Part shown: positions 45,470 to 57,865 of the stretch, piece by piece | How positions within the stretch are numbered: the stretch's first letter is position 1 | Layout: every line of letters starts with the position of its first letter | Assembly: GCA_028752905.1 (NCBI GenBank) | Contig: JAQNBH010000002.1 | Span: 18,632,430-18,696,429 of the forward strand | Reading direction: 5' to 3' | DNA length: 64,000 nt | Source: Cladorhizidae sp. MBARI D1340-BT2 | Taxonomy: Eukaryota; Porifera; Demospongiae; Poecilosclerida; Cladorhizidae | The notes under the pieces: generated by a model | Databases searched by the model: none | Told to the model about the DNA's origin: nothing | The model's input: the letters and a program-made list of their open reading frames with translations, nothing else | Position numbers and translations under genes: made by a program

Positions 45470-46860
45470 TCTATGACCAACTCTCCTGCAGTCGTGCAGC
45501 AGGAAGTTAGAGAAGAACATCAAAGAAGAGATGAAACTGCTCGAGTATACATGGAGGAGAATAGACATAAAGACCGAGAAGATCAGGAGAGGCCAATTGA
45601 ACAGCACAGAGAGAGCCACGAAAGAGCACTCAAAGAGGAATATAGACTACGAGAAATGTCTAAAGCTGAATAGCCAGAAGAACTTATGCTTCCAAGCTCA
45701 ACAAATACGTCCATGGTGACAAAATGGAAGTATTCTTCCAAGGTTTTGAAAACCATATGACCACTCATGAAGTCGCTCAAAAGTACTGGATCTCTCATCT
45801 AACACCATTCCTACCCACTCGAAGTACCAAGACAGTCCCCCACCTCCTGATAAGGATAAGGAGGACTACAAGAAGGCCAAGAAAGCATTACACACACTCC
45901 TTCATATTGACAAACATGACTTCCGACTAAAGTGGCAAATAATCACAATGAAGCTCGGGGAAACTTGCAGAGAAGCCATTGATCGTGGACTCTTGTTCTT
46001 TGATTGCTGGGTCAAAGAAACAGAGACCAAACAGGAAGTCAGAGATGTAATCACACTGGAACATCTCATACAGATCATCCCCCCTCACATCCAGACGTGG
46101 ATTAGGGATCAGAAGCCAGCTACTGCCCAAGAGATGGCTGACATAGCAGACGACCACTTAAGAAATATCCAGGTCTACCACAATTATAGGCCAGGATATT
46201 CCGGAGACAAACCCTGGATGAGACGAAACTAGCCGCCTTGACAGAGGCAGCAGTGGCAAGACCATCCTCAGACCCCAAACCTTCAATCTCCTCCAACTTC
46301 TCAAACACCCTTTCCAGCTGTGGCAGTGACCCAGTTCCCTAACCAGGCCAACCCCAGACCATCTCAACCACCCCGTGAAGCAGCTCAGCCATCACAACAT
46401 ACGCGACCTTACAGAGACTTAGTAAGTATTTCGATGATGTTAAAGGTCCCTTGTGTTTTCAGTGCAGGCAGTGGGGTCACCTCAGCTTTGCCTGACCTGA
46501 GAAGGAAGTCAGAAAAATCGACTCACCGAAGAAACGGTGCGCATCCTGCAGTCCCTCGTCACTATGGGATCTGTGCAGAATGCCTCAGTCCATTTTTTCT
46601 ACACAGTGGTGCTGACCACACGGTAATCAGCACTAGACTACTCCAAAAAGACCTCCAGAACCAAGGCTCCAACCCTTTATCACAAGCATCCTTAGCCACC
46701 ATCAAGGGAGTACACGGAACAGCGACTACCCTCTCTGTTATGCAGGTTCCCTGCCAAATCTTGCAGTCAAGTTTTGAGATGCCCATGGCAGTATCCGACG
46801 ACATCTCTTGTGACCTTCTCCTTAGATATTGTCCACTACTGTTTCAGTTCACAAATATGC
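45470..46860 (+). pseudogene. Gag and protease remnants of the integrase-first Gypsy element
   Basis: A charged N-terminal stretch (45473-45673, 'REEHQRRDETARVYMEENRH') precedes the capsid-like part ('MEVFFQGFENHMTTHEVAQK' at 45724, then 'MKLGETCREAIDRGLLFFDC' at 45948). A zinc knuckle has its last Cys replaced by a stop ('CFQCRQWGHLSFA', near 46455). A protease ('HSGADHTVISTRLL', 46602-46645) has His where the catalytic Asp of D-S/T-G is expected. Frame changes separate the parts. Confidence 0.65.
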
Positions 46861-47137
46861 TATCCAGGATGTTCCCAAAGAAGTGTGCCAAGTGACTACT
46901 CACTCCAACCCATCCAACAGGATTGTTTCGCCAGCTGATGTTGCTGCTGGCTCAGAGAAGTCCAATATACTGAACCTGATTGTTATAATAATAGTCTCTC
47001 ATCCTCTTATGACTTTTCTCAAACCAATTTTTCTCTCTCTCATCTGTTCCCTTATCCAGCTATTTGCCAGTCCCTCCATCCCAGTATGACATTGAGTCCA
47101 CTCCGTGCCCTGACATAAACTCTGAGGCACCAGGATT

Positions 47138-47718
47138 TTGTTGGAAGACCCTTCCCTGAATGATCTCTGGGCCAAAGCTGACTTACCTGAGTCTGATTAC
47201 GTCATGCTCAACCATATCCTCCACAGGGAGACTACTGACCAGACAGGAGATCCTCATTTCCAGATTGTCCTACCCCTCTATTGCCATGAGGCTGTGATAA
47301 AGCTGGCTCACTCCATACCGGTGTCAGCCATGTTGGCTTCGCTCGCATCAAGTACAACATTATGCGGTATTTCTTCTGGCCAGGTATCAGCAAAGATGTT
47401 CGTGCAGCCTGCCAGGCTTGTGACAGATGCCAATCACAGCAAAGAGAACTCACTCTTGAGCTTCCAATAATCAACCCTATGCTCTCTATTACCTGTCCTT
47501 TTGCCAAAGTAGCCCTAGAGCCCTAGCATTCTTGGGTAACAAGAACTCTACAAATGGACCGTTGGATGAATGTCCTTAGGCAATTCGATTTTTCGATCAT
47601 ATATCATCCAGGGACCACCAATAAAAATGCTGATGGTCTCTCAAGGTAAGCTTGGCCAGACTCCCAACCTGTCGTCATCCCTTTGCCGGCTTCTGAGCTC
47701 TCTGGAGGGGAGGGAGAT
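47138..47718 (+). pseudogene. Integrase zinc finger joined to RNase H tail
   Basis: 47138-47300 has the region before integrase ('DLWAKADLPESDYVMLN', 'VIKLAHS'). The HHCC domain continues in another frame ('HVGFARIKYNIMRYFFWPGI', 'ACQACDRCQ', about 47328-47440) and then the start of the core ('PFAKVAL'). The sequence then jumps to the RNase H end: 'MDRWMNVLRQFDFSIIYHPG' and 'NADGLSR', about 47550-47650. Integrase before NADGLSR on one strand is the reverse of normal Gypsy order. Confidence 0.75.
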
Positions 47719-47861
47719 GTTAGGATCCCCTAACAAGCCAATTAGGGACATCACAGAACAGATTCATAAAGATAAACTATGAAATCATTAGATAGCTGAC
47801 AAGTGGATAGAATTGAACCGCTTAGACTTTGAACATACCTAGTTAGAATAACAACCTAACT

Positions 47862-48370
47862 GTATGTAGTTCTACCTGTACAGCGATGCTAGTTGGTGTG
47901 TAGTCCTCCTATCTGTACCGAGCTAGTTAGTTTGTCCTACCTGTATTGCCATGCTAGTTGTTGTGTAGTTCTACCTATAGTGACATGCTAGTAGGTTTGT
48001 CCTACCTGTACTGCCATGCTAGTTGGTGTGTAGTCCTATCTGTACCATGCTAGTTGGTTTGTAGTTCTACCTATAGTGCCATGCTAGTTGTCCTACATGT
48101 ACTGCCATGCTAGTTGGTGTGTAGTTTGACCTGCACTGTCATGTTAGTCAGTGTATAGTCCTACCTGTAATACCATGCTAGTTGGTGTGTAGTTTTACAA
48201 TGTTAGTTGGTATGTCGTTCTACCTGTACTGCCATACTAGTTGGTATGTATTTCTACCTGTATAGTCATGATATTCAGTCTGTAGTCCTACTGCATAGGT
48301 GGAGCAACTGATACGGCAGGTACGGCTATAGCCTTACCACTTTATAGCCGTAACTGTACTGCCATTTTAG
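47862..48370. repeat. Minisatellite, about 34-bp unit (arm B, degenerate part)
   Basis: The same unit as 44065-44773 resumes after the Gypsy insertion, but with many substitutions and deletions. Confidence 0.85.
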
Positions 48371-49679
48371 TTGGTGTGTACATGTTTTCTTGTATGATAA
48401 CATATTCACTGGAATAGAAGCTGTGACTCAATTTATTTCAGCTGAACTATATACCCTAGGTTGCGATTACACAGGATAACTTCATTTCCCAGTTTTAGCG
48501 AATTGCTATTTCGTTTCGCGAAATGGGAAGTGCATTTTGACGTCACATTTACATTCCTTGTACATAGCATAGTGATAGAGCAGTGCTCAATGCACGCTCA
48601 CGTATTTTAAGTTTTTAGTTTATGGCAGTGGCCATTGGTCGTTGCAACATACCACACTTATGCGGTGAGAGGGTTAAAGTACTTGTGAATAGCAATAGCA
48701 AACTCTGACACCGACAGTGATAGAGAAAATAAAGTTAGCTAATACCAGATACCTGGACATGTGCTCTTTCCATACTTTTTAAAATCACTCTGATGTTCTA
48801 ATCACTTATTTTCATAAATATTTCGTAGATGTTTGCTGCACCAATGAAAAAAAAAATTTAATAATGATATGGCATATCACCAAGGCTAATGTTGTTTCTA
48901 CCCTCATGCTAAATGGAGATGCACCAAACGCAATAACAATTCCTTTTGCCAAATAAGGTGTGGGCAGGGCAGCTTTTGGAAAATGTAGCAGCAAATTTTG
49001 GTGAAGAAATATTCTCAGTCTTGAACATCACGTCTAAAATTCTAGGATGCATGCCTGGTCTGTGAACACTATTAGATTTACAGATGCTGCATTGGTGGTG
49101 TCTATGGAATGAGGGAGCCTAGGGAATATCTTTGTGGTCATATGCCAGTGTTCACCCCATTTCATGGATCTACCACTTGGAGTTGAATGAGGACAAGGAT
49201 ACCTTGTTCAGCTTTATACCAGATCTGCTGGAACTTGCTTCGAAGCATGTTCATTTCATGAGGGGTCGTCTTTCCCTTTAAGGGACCTTCTTATATTCCT
49301 CATGGTCTGGGTACTTTTTCTAGACCAGCACATTGGCATTGGAAGTGTGCAGCTAGAAGCTGTCATTTATATGGGGTTGGCATACACAATGGGGCCTGGC
49401 ACACCTAGCACAGCCACAGAACAGCGAGGGTATGTGGCCAGAATGAGTTGGGTATCGTGCAGAATCTCCCACCCCTTCCTCCTCCTTTTTGTATAATACT
49501 CCAGTGATAGTTTACTGGTTGAGAGATGATATCCCTGAGAATCACTGAATGAGTGTGGTCTTAGTCTACTTCATGTAGCTAGTACAGTAGTTTGTTATGG
49601 TGGAAAAGCATGCTTCTTGATAGGATTATGCGAGGCACCACTATACAAGCTGCAGAACGAGCTAAAAATGGTTATAGCA
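48371..49679. other. Arm B, duplicated non-repetitive part, no recognised gene
   Basis: It pairs with 34000-35190 of arm A. The 64-codon ORF at 49302-49496 and the 60-codon minus ORF at 48812-48994 match nothing known and are not conserved as frames in arm A. The piece 48395-48480 ('acatgttttcttgtatgata') has a second related copy nearby at 49780-49880. Confidence 0.4.
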
Positions 49680-50089
49680 GTGACAAATTAATACACTTCC
49701 TGCAGACAGACGGGCATTCAATCTGCAACATTACCCATCATTTTATTTAGGTTTTTTCATGCTCATCTGATAGCTTAAATGCATGTTTTCTTGTCAGATA
49801 CTGTATTCACTCAAACAGGAAGTTCTGACTGCTATATATTTCAGTTGAACTACCCTAGGTTGTGACTATGCAGTTACACAAGTGCTGTGTGTATAATGCT
49901 TGCTCAACCAAGAAAAAATACAGCCTTTTGCCTCTGACCTGCTATATCATAAGGTACCCTTTGATTCAGCAGATTGGAGGGAAAAGGCTGACAGTTTAGC
50001 ACTGTGCAACTATTACTGTAACTCAGCAATACTTATGTGGCTGCACAGTCAAAACCCACTGTTTATAAACACCATAGACATAGCTAGAG

Positions 50090-50272
50090 CTAGTTGACCC
50101 ATTTGCCGAGTTCCTGGTCGCTAATATTGTCAACGAACAGTTCAATCTCTTTATCATCATTCTCCTCCAGGGAAAAAAATGGGAATGGATCTTCTCCATC
50201 ACAGTCACTCTCTTCCAGCTTCAGCAATGGCTGGACTAAACTTGCTACTTTATCATCGATGCAGTCAATCTT
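50090..50272 (-). CDS. Possible acidic terminal exon, unknown
   Basis: On the minus strand, after an acceptor-like 'gtctgataacag', an open frame of 60 codons reads an acidic peptide ('KIDCIDDKVASLVQPLLKLE', then 'DGEDPFPFF', then 'NDDKEIELFVDNI') and stops with TAG at 50092-50090. Its composition looks protein-like, but no family was recognised and no other exons were found. Confidence 0.25.
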   Translation of the reverse strand, partial: KIDCIDDKVASLVQPLLKLEESDCDGEDPFPFFSLEENDDKEIELFVDNISDQELGKWVN

Positions 50273-53200
50273 CTGTTATCAGACCCTTCAACCTTCACAG
50301 ACATTCTGAAAGTGCAGAAGTATTTCTTTATCAAGTTGGCATCTTTTATAGTATACTACAAGAGGTTAGCCGACTGCATGCTGGTGCTAGTAGTTCATTG
50401 GTATATAATCACTTTTTCGAGTGTGAATTCTATTCTTGCTTGTGACCATCGAGTGAATACAGTTTACTTCCCTGACAAAAAATACACAAATCACTTGATA
50501 CCACATCAACAAGACCCTCAGCAAGTGCTGAGGCTCTCGTATGATGAATATGTCCTTGATGAACGTGGAGATAAAAATTGAAATTTGTATTATAAATAGC
50601 ACATTAAACTTTGACAAGGTTGCAAGGATTGGAAAACCTGAAGCAATGGTACCTATTGTTTCTTTTGCACTTTCGCTTAAAGTTAGTTACTAGCTATAAG
50701 TAGTGTTCAAGTTAAAAGCTCAATTGATCACCTGGCCCAATTTCTAAAATATTACATAGCATTTTGATAAAACATTCAACTATGGGCCTCTTTGCAACAC
50801 TTTTCTCAATTTCTCAATGAAGAAAAATCCTCAGAACCCCTGTGATAATTAAATTGAGTGCAGATGGAAGAAGAAAAACGCAACAACTTATTAAAATACT
50901 ATGACCTACTCCAGTCAAGTGTTTGGTCAGCCATCATTATCTCGAGAGCTACTCCAGCTGAGCAGTCAGCCGGTTATCATGGTGACAAGAGCTATTCTAA
51001 TTGAGAGCTTGATTATCTGCTGCAATGTTTAGAGCTATTCCAATTGAATGCTAGGTAAACTGATATGATGTCAAGAGCTGCATGGATGCTCCAGGAATAT
51101 ATCTTCACTTAAGATGTCCCAGAGAACTTCCAGCAGGCAATTAGTTCTGAGCTCTCAATAGAAGCTCAGATCCACTTCCCATATATCCCCCGACGATTTC
51201 TCAAATAGCACTAAAGTATACTATTTTTTTAATGTTTTCAGTAATATTGTCTGTTCAGTATAGTGCAAGGCCAGTTCTCATGGATTTATTGAGACAACAC
51301 ATTATAGTTTCAATAGAGCAAACAAAAGATATTTCGATAGAGAGTCAGCTACAGCCTCCATTAACTTTGCAACAGTTGCCTAGGGAGTGAGAATTGCTCA
51401 AACCAAACAACAGAAATGAACACAGTAGAACATGTTCATTTGCTTGTCTTTTATGAATGGACCTATCACATGGGAAGTTATGCGGGGGGGGGGGGGGGAA
51501 ATTAATAATATCATTGAAGATGATTATTCCAATGGGATTTTTTTATACTTTCCACATTTTGTTTTTGCTCTTTGAGTTTAATATGTTAGTTAAGGATTCA
51601 AGGCATGCTGGAAGTCTTTTGGGAACTAATACTGGCCAAAACCACCATTTAGGAAGCTATAGAGCATCTGATGTGAATTTTAGCTGAGCTAATATTGTTT
51701 AGGTTGGGTGGGGTTAATTGCCCTTTTGAAATAGGAGTCAAACCACAACAGGGAGTACCACACCTACAATAAAAATGTACTTTTAAAGGTAGTACCAATT
51801 GCATATATAACTTTTCTACCTTTAAAAGGTCTAAACAAATATAATACATGAACCAATGTTTGGGTAGAGCTTGTCACATACATGCATCATGCTCCTCAGT
51901 AGAAATCACATCTTGGTGGATAGTATTCACAGAAAGAACACCAGTGAGAACACACATGAATCGACGAATATGTGAACTTGCAACCTGAAAATTAGAATGA
52001 ATAATAAATAGATTTTATCAGCATCACAACAGAGCTTTAGAATTAAAGGGCCAGAATCATTAATTCATACTCATTCAATTCATACTGTGCAGTAGAGAGT
52101 TAATTTGAAATAACAATGCCAGGTACTTGCGTAGTAAAATCATTATCTAAACAGCACTGTCCATCAACTATGCAGAGGAGTAATCAACAGGCCACTTGGA
52201 GGAGCTGAGAAACTTTCCTGATTGTTAAGAAGAAATAGAACAATGGAACTGTAGAGGGTCTAGCCATTGTAATACCATTTCGTTCAATGTTATTTCTTGC
52301 TTTACACCCTTCTTTTCTCTAATATTTGGCATGGAAGGTCAAGTGTATGCATTCTCCCATACACGGAAAGTCACTGATTACTGGACAAGACAGCAGTTAC
52401 TCTTCCAAATAAAAACTAGCTTACTCCACCATAAAAACTCTTAGCCACAGATTTATTCTGCAATTGCGTGAGAAACAGGTTTAAATTTCAAGTATATTGC
52501 TAGCAGAATAACAATCAAATAAGTCACCTAAATAGCCTAGCCACAGAGTTCTCATCAGCTGGTCCCATGTGATTAGTGATGTGCAATAGTTGTGCATCTA
52601 GTAGTGTGTAGCTACATTTCCATGAAGTAAATTGTCAATCTGTTAGCAGAACTTGAACTTGTATAGCGATAATGGAATAATGAAAAGGGTTGTGACACTT
52701 GGAAGGCAATCTCCGCTTCTAGGAATTATCACAATCACCCTTTGCACACACCAACACTAATCACACAAAGACAAAATTAAGAGAATCAGTTTCCAGTTTT
52801 ACAACCTAAAGCAGACCCAGCACTAGTTTCTATGCTGCTGAATTGTACAAGATTCATTTGCACTCTCTATCTAGTTATGATCAAATATTTATGTGTGAAT
52901 TCTGCACATATGTGTGTGTGTACATACTATCCAAAAAAATCCTCCATATAACATATAATATAGCTACTGCATAACCTTTAATACAGACAGTACCGATGGC
53001 AACAAGACGTACCCCATATAATGGGATTAGTAATCCCTGTATTGGTTTCATACACTTCTATAAAATAGTTGACAGCTAGAAACAAAATGAAAAAATTAAC
53101 AACAAAACAACAACAACAACCCAGCTCATTTCCCAGCAAAAAACTACTTTGGAAGATTTTTGACTGCCTAAATGGTGGTTTAGCCAATATTACTTCCAAA

Positions 53201-53714
53201 AATACACCAAGCATGCCTTGACTCCTTTGCTAAGGTAGTACACCTACAAGCCTAAAATTGTAAAAAATAATAATTTTTTAAAGCAAGAAAAAACTCCTTC
53301 AAGTCATTTTTAAGATCTGTCATCTTTCTCCCCCCCCCCCCCTAATAACTTATATAAAAACAGTCATTCATATAGATTTAAGTATATTATACCATAAGAC
53401 TCCAAATGTTCTGATGCATATCTAATGCTACTCAATTGTGCTGTAAGTAAAGATTATCACCATGCAATCAAGCTAACTCAACACTTGCAATGCAAATGAA
53501 TGCAAATAACTGAGCAGTCAGTTGAGTTACACTTAGGAATCTTTGATGATGGTGTAATCCAGCTATGCTGAATATGGATAGAGCTGCCTATTTAATTTAC
53601 TGACACAATCGTCTTCAAGCAAAAAGATAAGCAAAAGCAAGCAACATATGTAATATGATGTTGTGTACATTACCTGGTATAAAATAACATCTGTGTTCTG
53701 TGCCATAGTCACAA

Positions 53715-53969
53715 AGTCCTTTAAGGAGGTGCTTGTAGCTGACCCCTGACTACTCTAATAAAACAACTATGTGCTGACAAGTGCACTCAATATATAAGTC
53801 CTGAAAGAGGTGCCTGTGCCCATGGCTAACTCTAATTAAATAAGTGTGCTCTGACTTGTGTACTCTATATATAATGTTAAGAAAGTCCGGAAAGTGGTGC
53901 TTGTGCTGATCCATGGCTGACTCTAATAAAACAAGTATGCGCTGACTTGTGCTATATAATGTTAAGAAA
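53715..53969. repeat. Tandem repeat, about 83-bp unit, three copies
   Basis: Each unit has an 'aagtcc..aaag.ggtgc' start, then 'gctgactctaataaaacaag' (or a variant), then 'gctgacttgtg' and an AT-rich end. Confidence 0.75.
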
Positions 53970-54165
53970 ATGTTGGATGAATTGTTTAAAGTGGCTCTTC
54001 TGTTTCTTTGGTTTGCTTGTGGAGCTCTCCACTGCCACAATGTTTGGGTCTCTAAACCAACAATGAAAACAAACAAATGCTAGAAACAGGAACAAAAATA
54101 TAAAGTAATTAAAAAAAATTGAATTAACTTGCCAAAAAAGAAAGAAGAGTTACACAAGGTTATAC

Positions 54166-54527
54166 ACAAACATGTACCCAAGCATGTACCCAAGAGCATA
54201 CACAAGAGCATACCCATGAGTGTGCCTAAAGGTGTACCCAAGGGCTTATCCAAGCATGTACCCTAGGTTGTACCCAAGTGTGGTACCAAGCATGTGCCCA
54301 AGGGTGTACCCAAGCATGTAGCTAGTGTACCCAAGTTTGTACCCAAGGGTATAACAAAGTGTGTACCCAAGCATGTACCCAAGGGTGTAGCCCAGCATAT
54401 TACCCAACCATTTACCCAAGGGTATATATACCCACGGGCATATCCAAGAGCATACAAAGAGTGTATCCAAGGTGTTCCCAAGCATGTACCCAAGCCCATA
54501 TCCTGGAGCGTACCCAAAAGTGTCCAC
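54166..54527. repeat. Minisatellite, 12/24-bp unit
   Basis: About 30 copies of the 12-mer 'tacccaagcatg' and variants ('tacccaagggtg'). The minus strand stays open and would read repeats of GYTLGYMLG, but nothing indicates it is translated. Confidence 0.9.
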
Positions 54528-55010
54528 CCAGTTCAGTAATTCTTAAAATCATGTATATAGATAACCTTTATCATTTACTAGACTGCTTTTTAAAATTCGT
54601 ATAATTGGTTTATAAATGGTAAAGGGTAGTGTAACTAATTGTGGTCTTATACGGGTACACCTTTGCTGCCTCTTTTTTGACAAGACAATCTGTTTTTTAA
54701 AAGTTATATTTCCCTTTTACTCTAGATACCATTACTGACATTAAATATTAATTGTACCTTGGGCAGGTAAGCAAAAAGGAATTTTTCATTATCATCCACA
54801 AGAATATGTCTAAATATGCTTTGCCTCTTTTTCCAGTGTATAGGTAGCTCATACTTCAGATGAGTAAGGTTGTTCCTTGCACAGAACTTGTCCATTACTA
54901 ATGACTGAATCTGTGAAATTAATACAATTATTTTATCATTGTTGTTGTTATTGCTGTATTGTTATTATTAATATTATAATTATTATTACTATCAAGCAAC
55001 AACATTATCA

Positions 55011-56559
55011 TCTTCATCATCATCACTACAATTATTCTACTATGTATTTGGGTCCATACACTGAAGGCCCTGGGGTGCAGTGACTGGAGCAAAGTGAAAG
55101 TGCTCTACAAAGGCCTGAGGTACACTCATTTGATGGAGTTGTGTAACTGACTTGTAACAATTTCACTTAGTAACTGGTAAGCTTTATTTCCTTACATTTG
55201 TCAATTTCTGGGAGAGAAAGACCATAGCTATGAGAAAATTGGTTTTCACACAATACTTGATGGGCCATTGAAGGAGATGCAACTCCAGTGGAGGCAACAT
55301 CAACAATTGCCCCACCCTAGCAATGTTTTGCTAAGGTAATGACGGTTGGGGGGTGGGGGTCAGAGGGTCTACTGTAGTTACAGTGTGGCTAGCTCTAGCT
55401 GAAGGCAGCATCAAAAGAGGAAGTGTTCTGAGTGAGAATCATTGCCTGCCATATCAGAGCTTGAAGACTGAGTTATAGGCCAGCTAAGAACAAAAATGAC
55501 TGCCATGGTCATTGCCTATGCTTTAAGCCAGAGAACCAAAAAAGCATTCCAAGTATTTCGGTTGTTGCTAGGCCAACTAGCATAGCAACAATGCTTACCT
55601 GATAGAATCCTCAAGCCATGAAGAAGCCACCCATTACTGACTCTCGGCTGCTATATACTACTTCACAGGACTTTAAAACCAGGTGTACACCTGCGTGGTC
55701 ACATTATTTTAATTTTTGCTCCTAAGAGTTAAGATTTATGATAGATAAAATATATGGCTTTCACATCATATTTTTTTACTGCAAGACAGATGAACAATAT
55801 TACCTAGCAACCTCATATATATCTAATGAGTTGATAAACAATAGTACCAAAGTTTCATTGTTTGGCAACAAACCACATTTCCGATAATCCCGTTATGAGA
55901 AACAGGAAGTAAAAAAAGAAAAAGTACAAATGTTTTCCTGTCAAATGTTGTTCTTCAAAGTTGACCATTTCCCACTGAATTTCAGGTTCAAATAGCTGAC
56001 GAGTCAATGAATTGATTGCTGTTGAAATAAACATATTGATATCAAAACCATTATAATATATATGCCCAGATATTTGAACTCTAGCCACCTTGGCTATTGA
56101 AGTACTGGTGAACAGAAGTTGACCTTGTCCCATGGAAGAGTTGAAGAAAAACCACATTAATGTGGATATCCCATTAAGGTAAAAATAACGTCGTTTGCTT
56201 GATATATTAACTCATTACCTACCATTATAAATATAGAAAAAAATTTGTTGAAATTTGACCTTTCCTTAAAAATGACTTTATCTTTGAAACTAAAGGGAAT
56301 TAGTATAGGCAATATATATATCATATGATACTGCATGATCTAAACCTTACATTTCTTACATTATAGTTACCATAGCAATGATAAATATCTCAATAACTTT
56401 GACCACATTTTGAAATTACATTACAAAATTTCATCAATCATATTACTAGGAACTGAGTGAGAAGCAACTTCTGCTACTCCCAGAGAGTTGATATATTCTG
56501 GCACTTCTCGATCGCCGTCCACACTTTCTTTCTCTTCAAATTCACTCCACTCCTCGTCA
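55011..56559. other. Arm B, duplicated part with one unrecognised ORF
   Basis: It pairs with 32650-33965. A minus-strand ORF (55855-56157, 100 codons, ATG start) reads 'MWFFFNSSMGQGQLLFTSTS' and then 'LFEPEIQWEMVNFEEQHL'. The 'PEIQWEMVN' part is still readable in arm A, but that frame is broken. It may be a gene piece that was duplicated with the arm; function unknown. Confidence 0.35.
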
Positions 56560-57865
56560 CTATCCCAGGAAGGCTATCACTTCTTTAGCCGTGAAAGTAT
56601 TCCTAGCCATTTCACTCGAGAAACTATGTCTTCCTGCCACTTGCCCCCCCCCCCCCCTAAAGAGTGAGTGGAAGTACCAATTTGTCAGCAGAAATTTTTC
56701 ATTCCGTTTCTTGATTTGTGCAGCAACCCCATTTTTGGTTCTAGTAATGGTCGAACATCCATCATAGCACAGCCCATGGTCATTTTGAATTCTGAAATTC
56801 ATAGGCAGCAGCACATCTTTTATGTAAGCGACACTTGTATCTGCATTTGTCTGAGCGACTGGCCAATATATTCCACACATACTCTCATCTCCTTGTCCAC
56901 CCGATGTATTCAAATTACAAGTTAACATAGTAACTGCATGTCTGTGACATAGTGAGCTCTCATGTTTACGAAAACTCTTAGTTTTCCACAGAGCCCAATT
57001 TCGGAACCCATCAGACAAGAATGCGCTTTCAGATCTTGTATCAACAAAAAGCAGTCCCTTCAAATTGGTGCTGGAACAAGTGTGGCAAATTGTAGAATCT
57101 GAAATTGGAAGGTGATGCGGCCATGAAAATTGAAAATACCAGGCTGGTTAGAAAGCTGGTTGGATGATCCATTTTGGTTTTAGGGTAAGAATGGTAAGAA
57201 CCCTGAGGAAGGGTATAAGTGTTGAGATATTTTACTGGCTCCAGGTTTCTGCACCTGAGAAACACAGTGATTTATAAATATCTGCTTTTTATTCCCATAA
57301 TAATTCAGCTTGAGTGAAAGTCAAATTGTGCTAAATAAGCAACAGGCTGAGAAAATAATTGATTGTTAAATGACTCACTATTTCAGGGGACGAGAGATGA
57401 CCAAAAATTCGTTCATGCATGCACATACAGATTCTTCAGATTTATGTTCAGATTTTTCTGGGCTATCTACAACCTGTGCATCAGCTTGGCACAGAGTCAT
57501 CTGTTTCTTGGTCTTGATCTGCATCATGCCTTCTCCTCAGACTCACTTTGTCTCGAGTGTACTTTGACAAAAAATAACAAAGAGGCTTGTCTTTTAGCCC
57601 TGGTTCTCTCTGCACTAGGTTCTAGAATATTCAAATACATGTGGCATGGAACAAAGTCATGTATTCAAATACATGTGGCCTGGAATATTCTAGAACAATT
57701 TACAATTATGAGGTATGCTGGAAAATTAACCATTTTGTTTTTCAACCACCTGTCTTATGATGGTACCTTTCAGTGGTGTGTGAAAACCCTTAGAAAAAAA
57801 GAAGTTGTTTGCCTAAAGTTGGGGGGCCACCCCACCCACCCCAGCCCCCCAGGAATTAACCCCCT
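56560..57865 (-). mobile_element. hAT element, arm B counterpart of 30062-32441
   Basis: The 5' end (57865 leftwards, AGGGGGTTAATTCC) and the N-terminal region match the arm A copy. The minus-strand frame 56560-57063 has the end of the TTF finger ('LWKTKSFRKHESSLCHRHAV') joined to part of the core ('HGLCYDGCSTITRTKNGVAA'). The 3' half is absent. Confidence 0.7.

Larger units (their letters stand above)
44774..47861 (+). mobile_element. Gypsy-type element with integrase before RNase H (Gmr1-like order), decayed
   Basis: 5' LTR about 44774-45018 (ends CCTAACA). A primer-binding-like TGGTGGCAGCGAA starts at 45021. A polypurine tract 'gaggggagggaga' lies at 47705-47718 and a shortened 3' LTR at 47719-47861 (starts TGTTAGGATCC). 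Inside, the order is Gag, zinc knuckle, protease, integrase zinc finger, then the RNase H end with NADGLSR directly before the polypurine tract. RT and most of integrase are deleted. It is inserted into the 34-bp array of arm B; arm A's array lacks it. The target duplication is unclear. Confidence 0.75.
49680..55010. other. Segment of about 5.3 kb present only in arm B
   Basis: It has no counterpart at the matching point in arm A. No transposon ends or known coding domain were found. It holds runs of G (51484-51498) and C (53331-53342), two tandem arrays, a short dispersed-repeat piece (51587-51675) and a possible exon (50090-50272). It is either an insertion in B or a deletion in A. Confidence 0.45.

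Noticed and set aside
44774..47861. A 5-bp target duplication for the integrase-first Gypsy element
   Set aside because: Flanks (…gtactg and tgtatg…) do not match over 5 bp, and the tandem array makes the original site ambiguous.
54246..54527. Repetitive ORF reading GYTLGYMLG, possible surface or silk-like protein
   Set aside because: The 12-bp unit is a multiple of three, so the frame stays open for trivial reasons; no start context or flanking coding sequence supports it.
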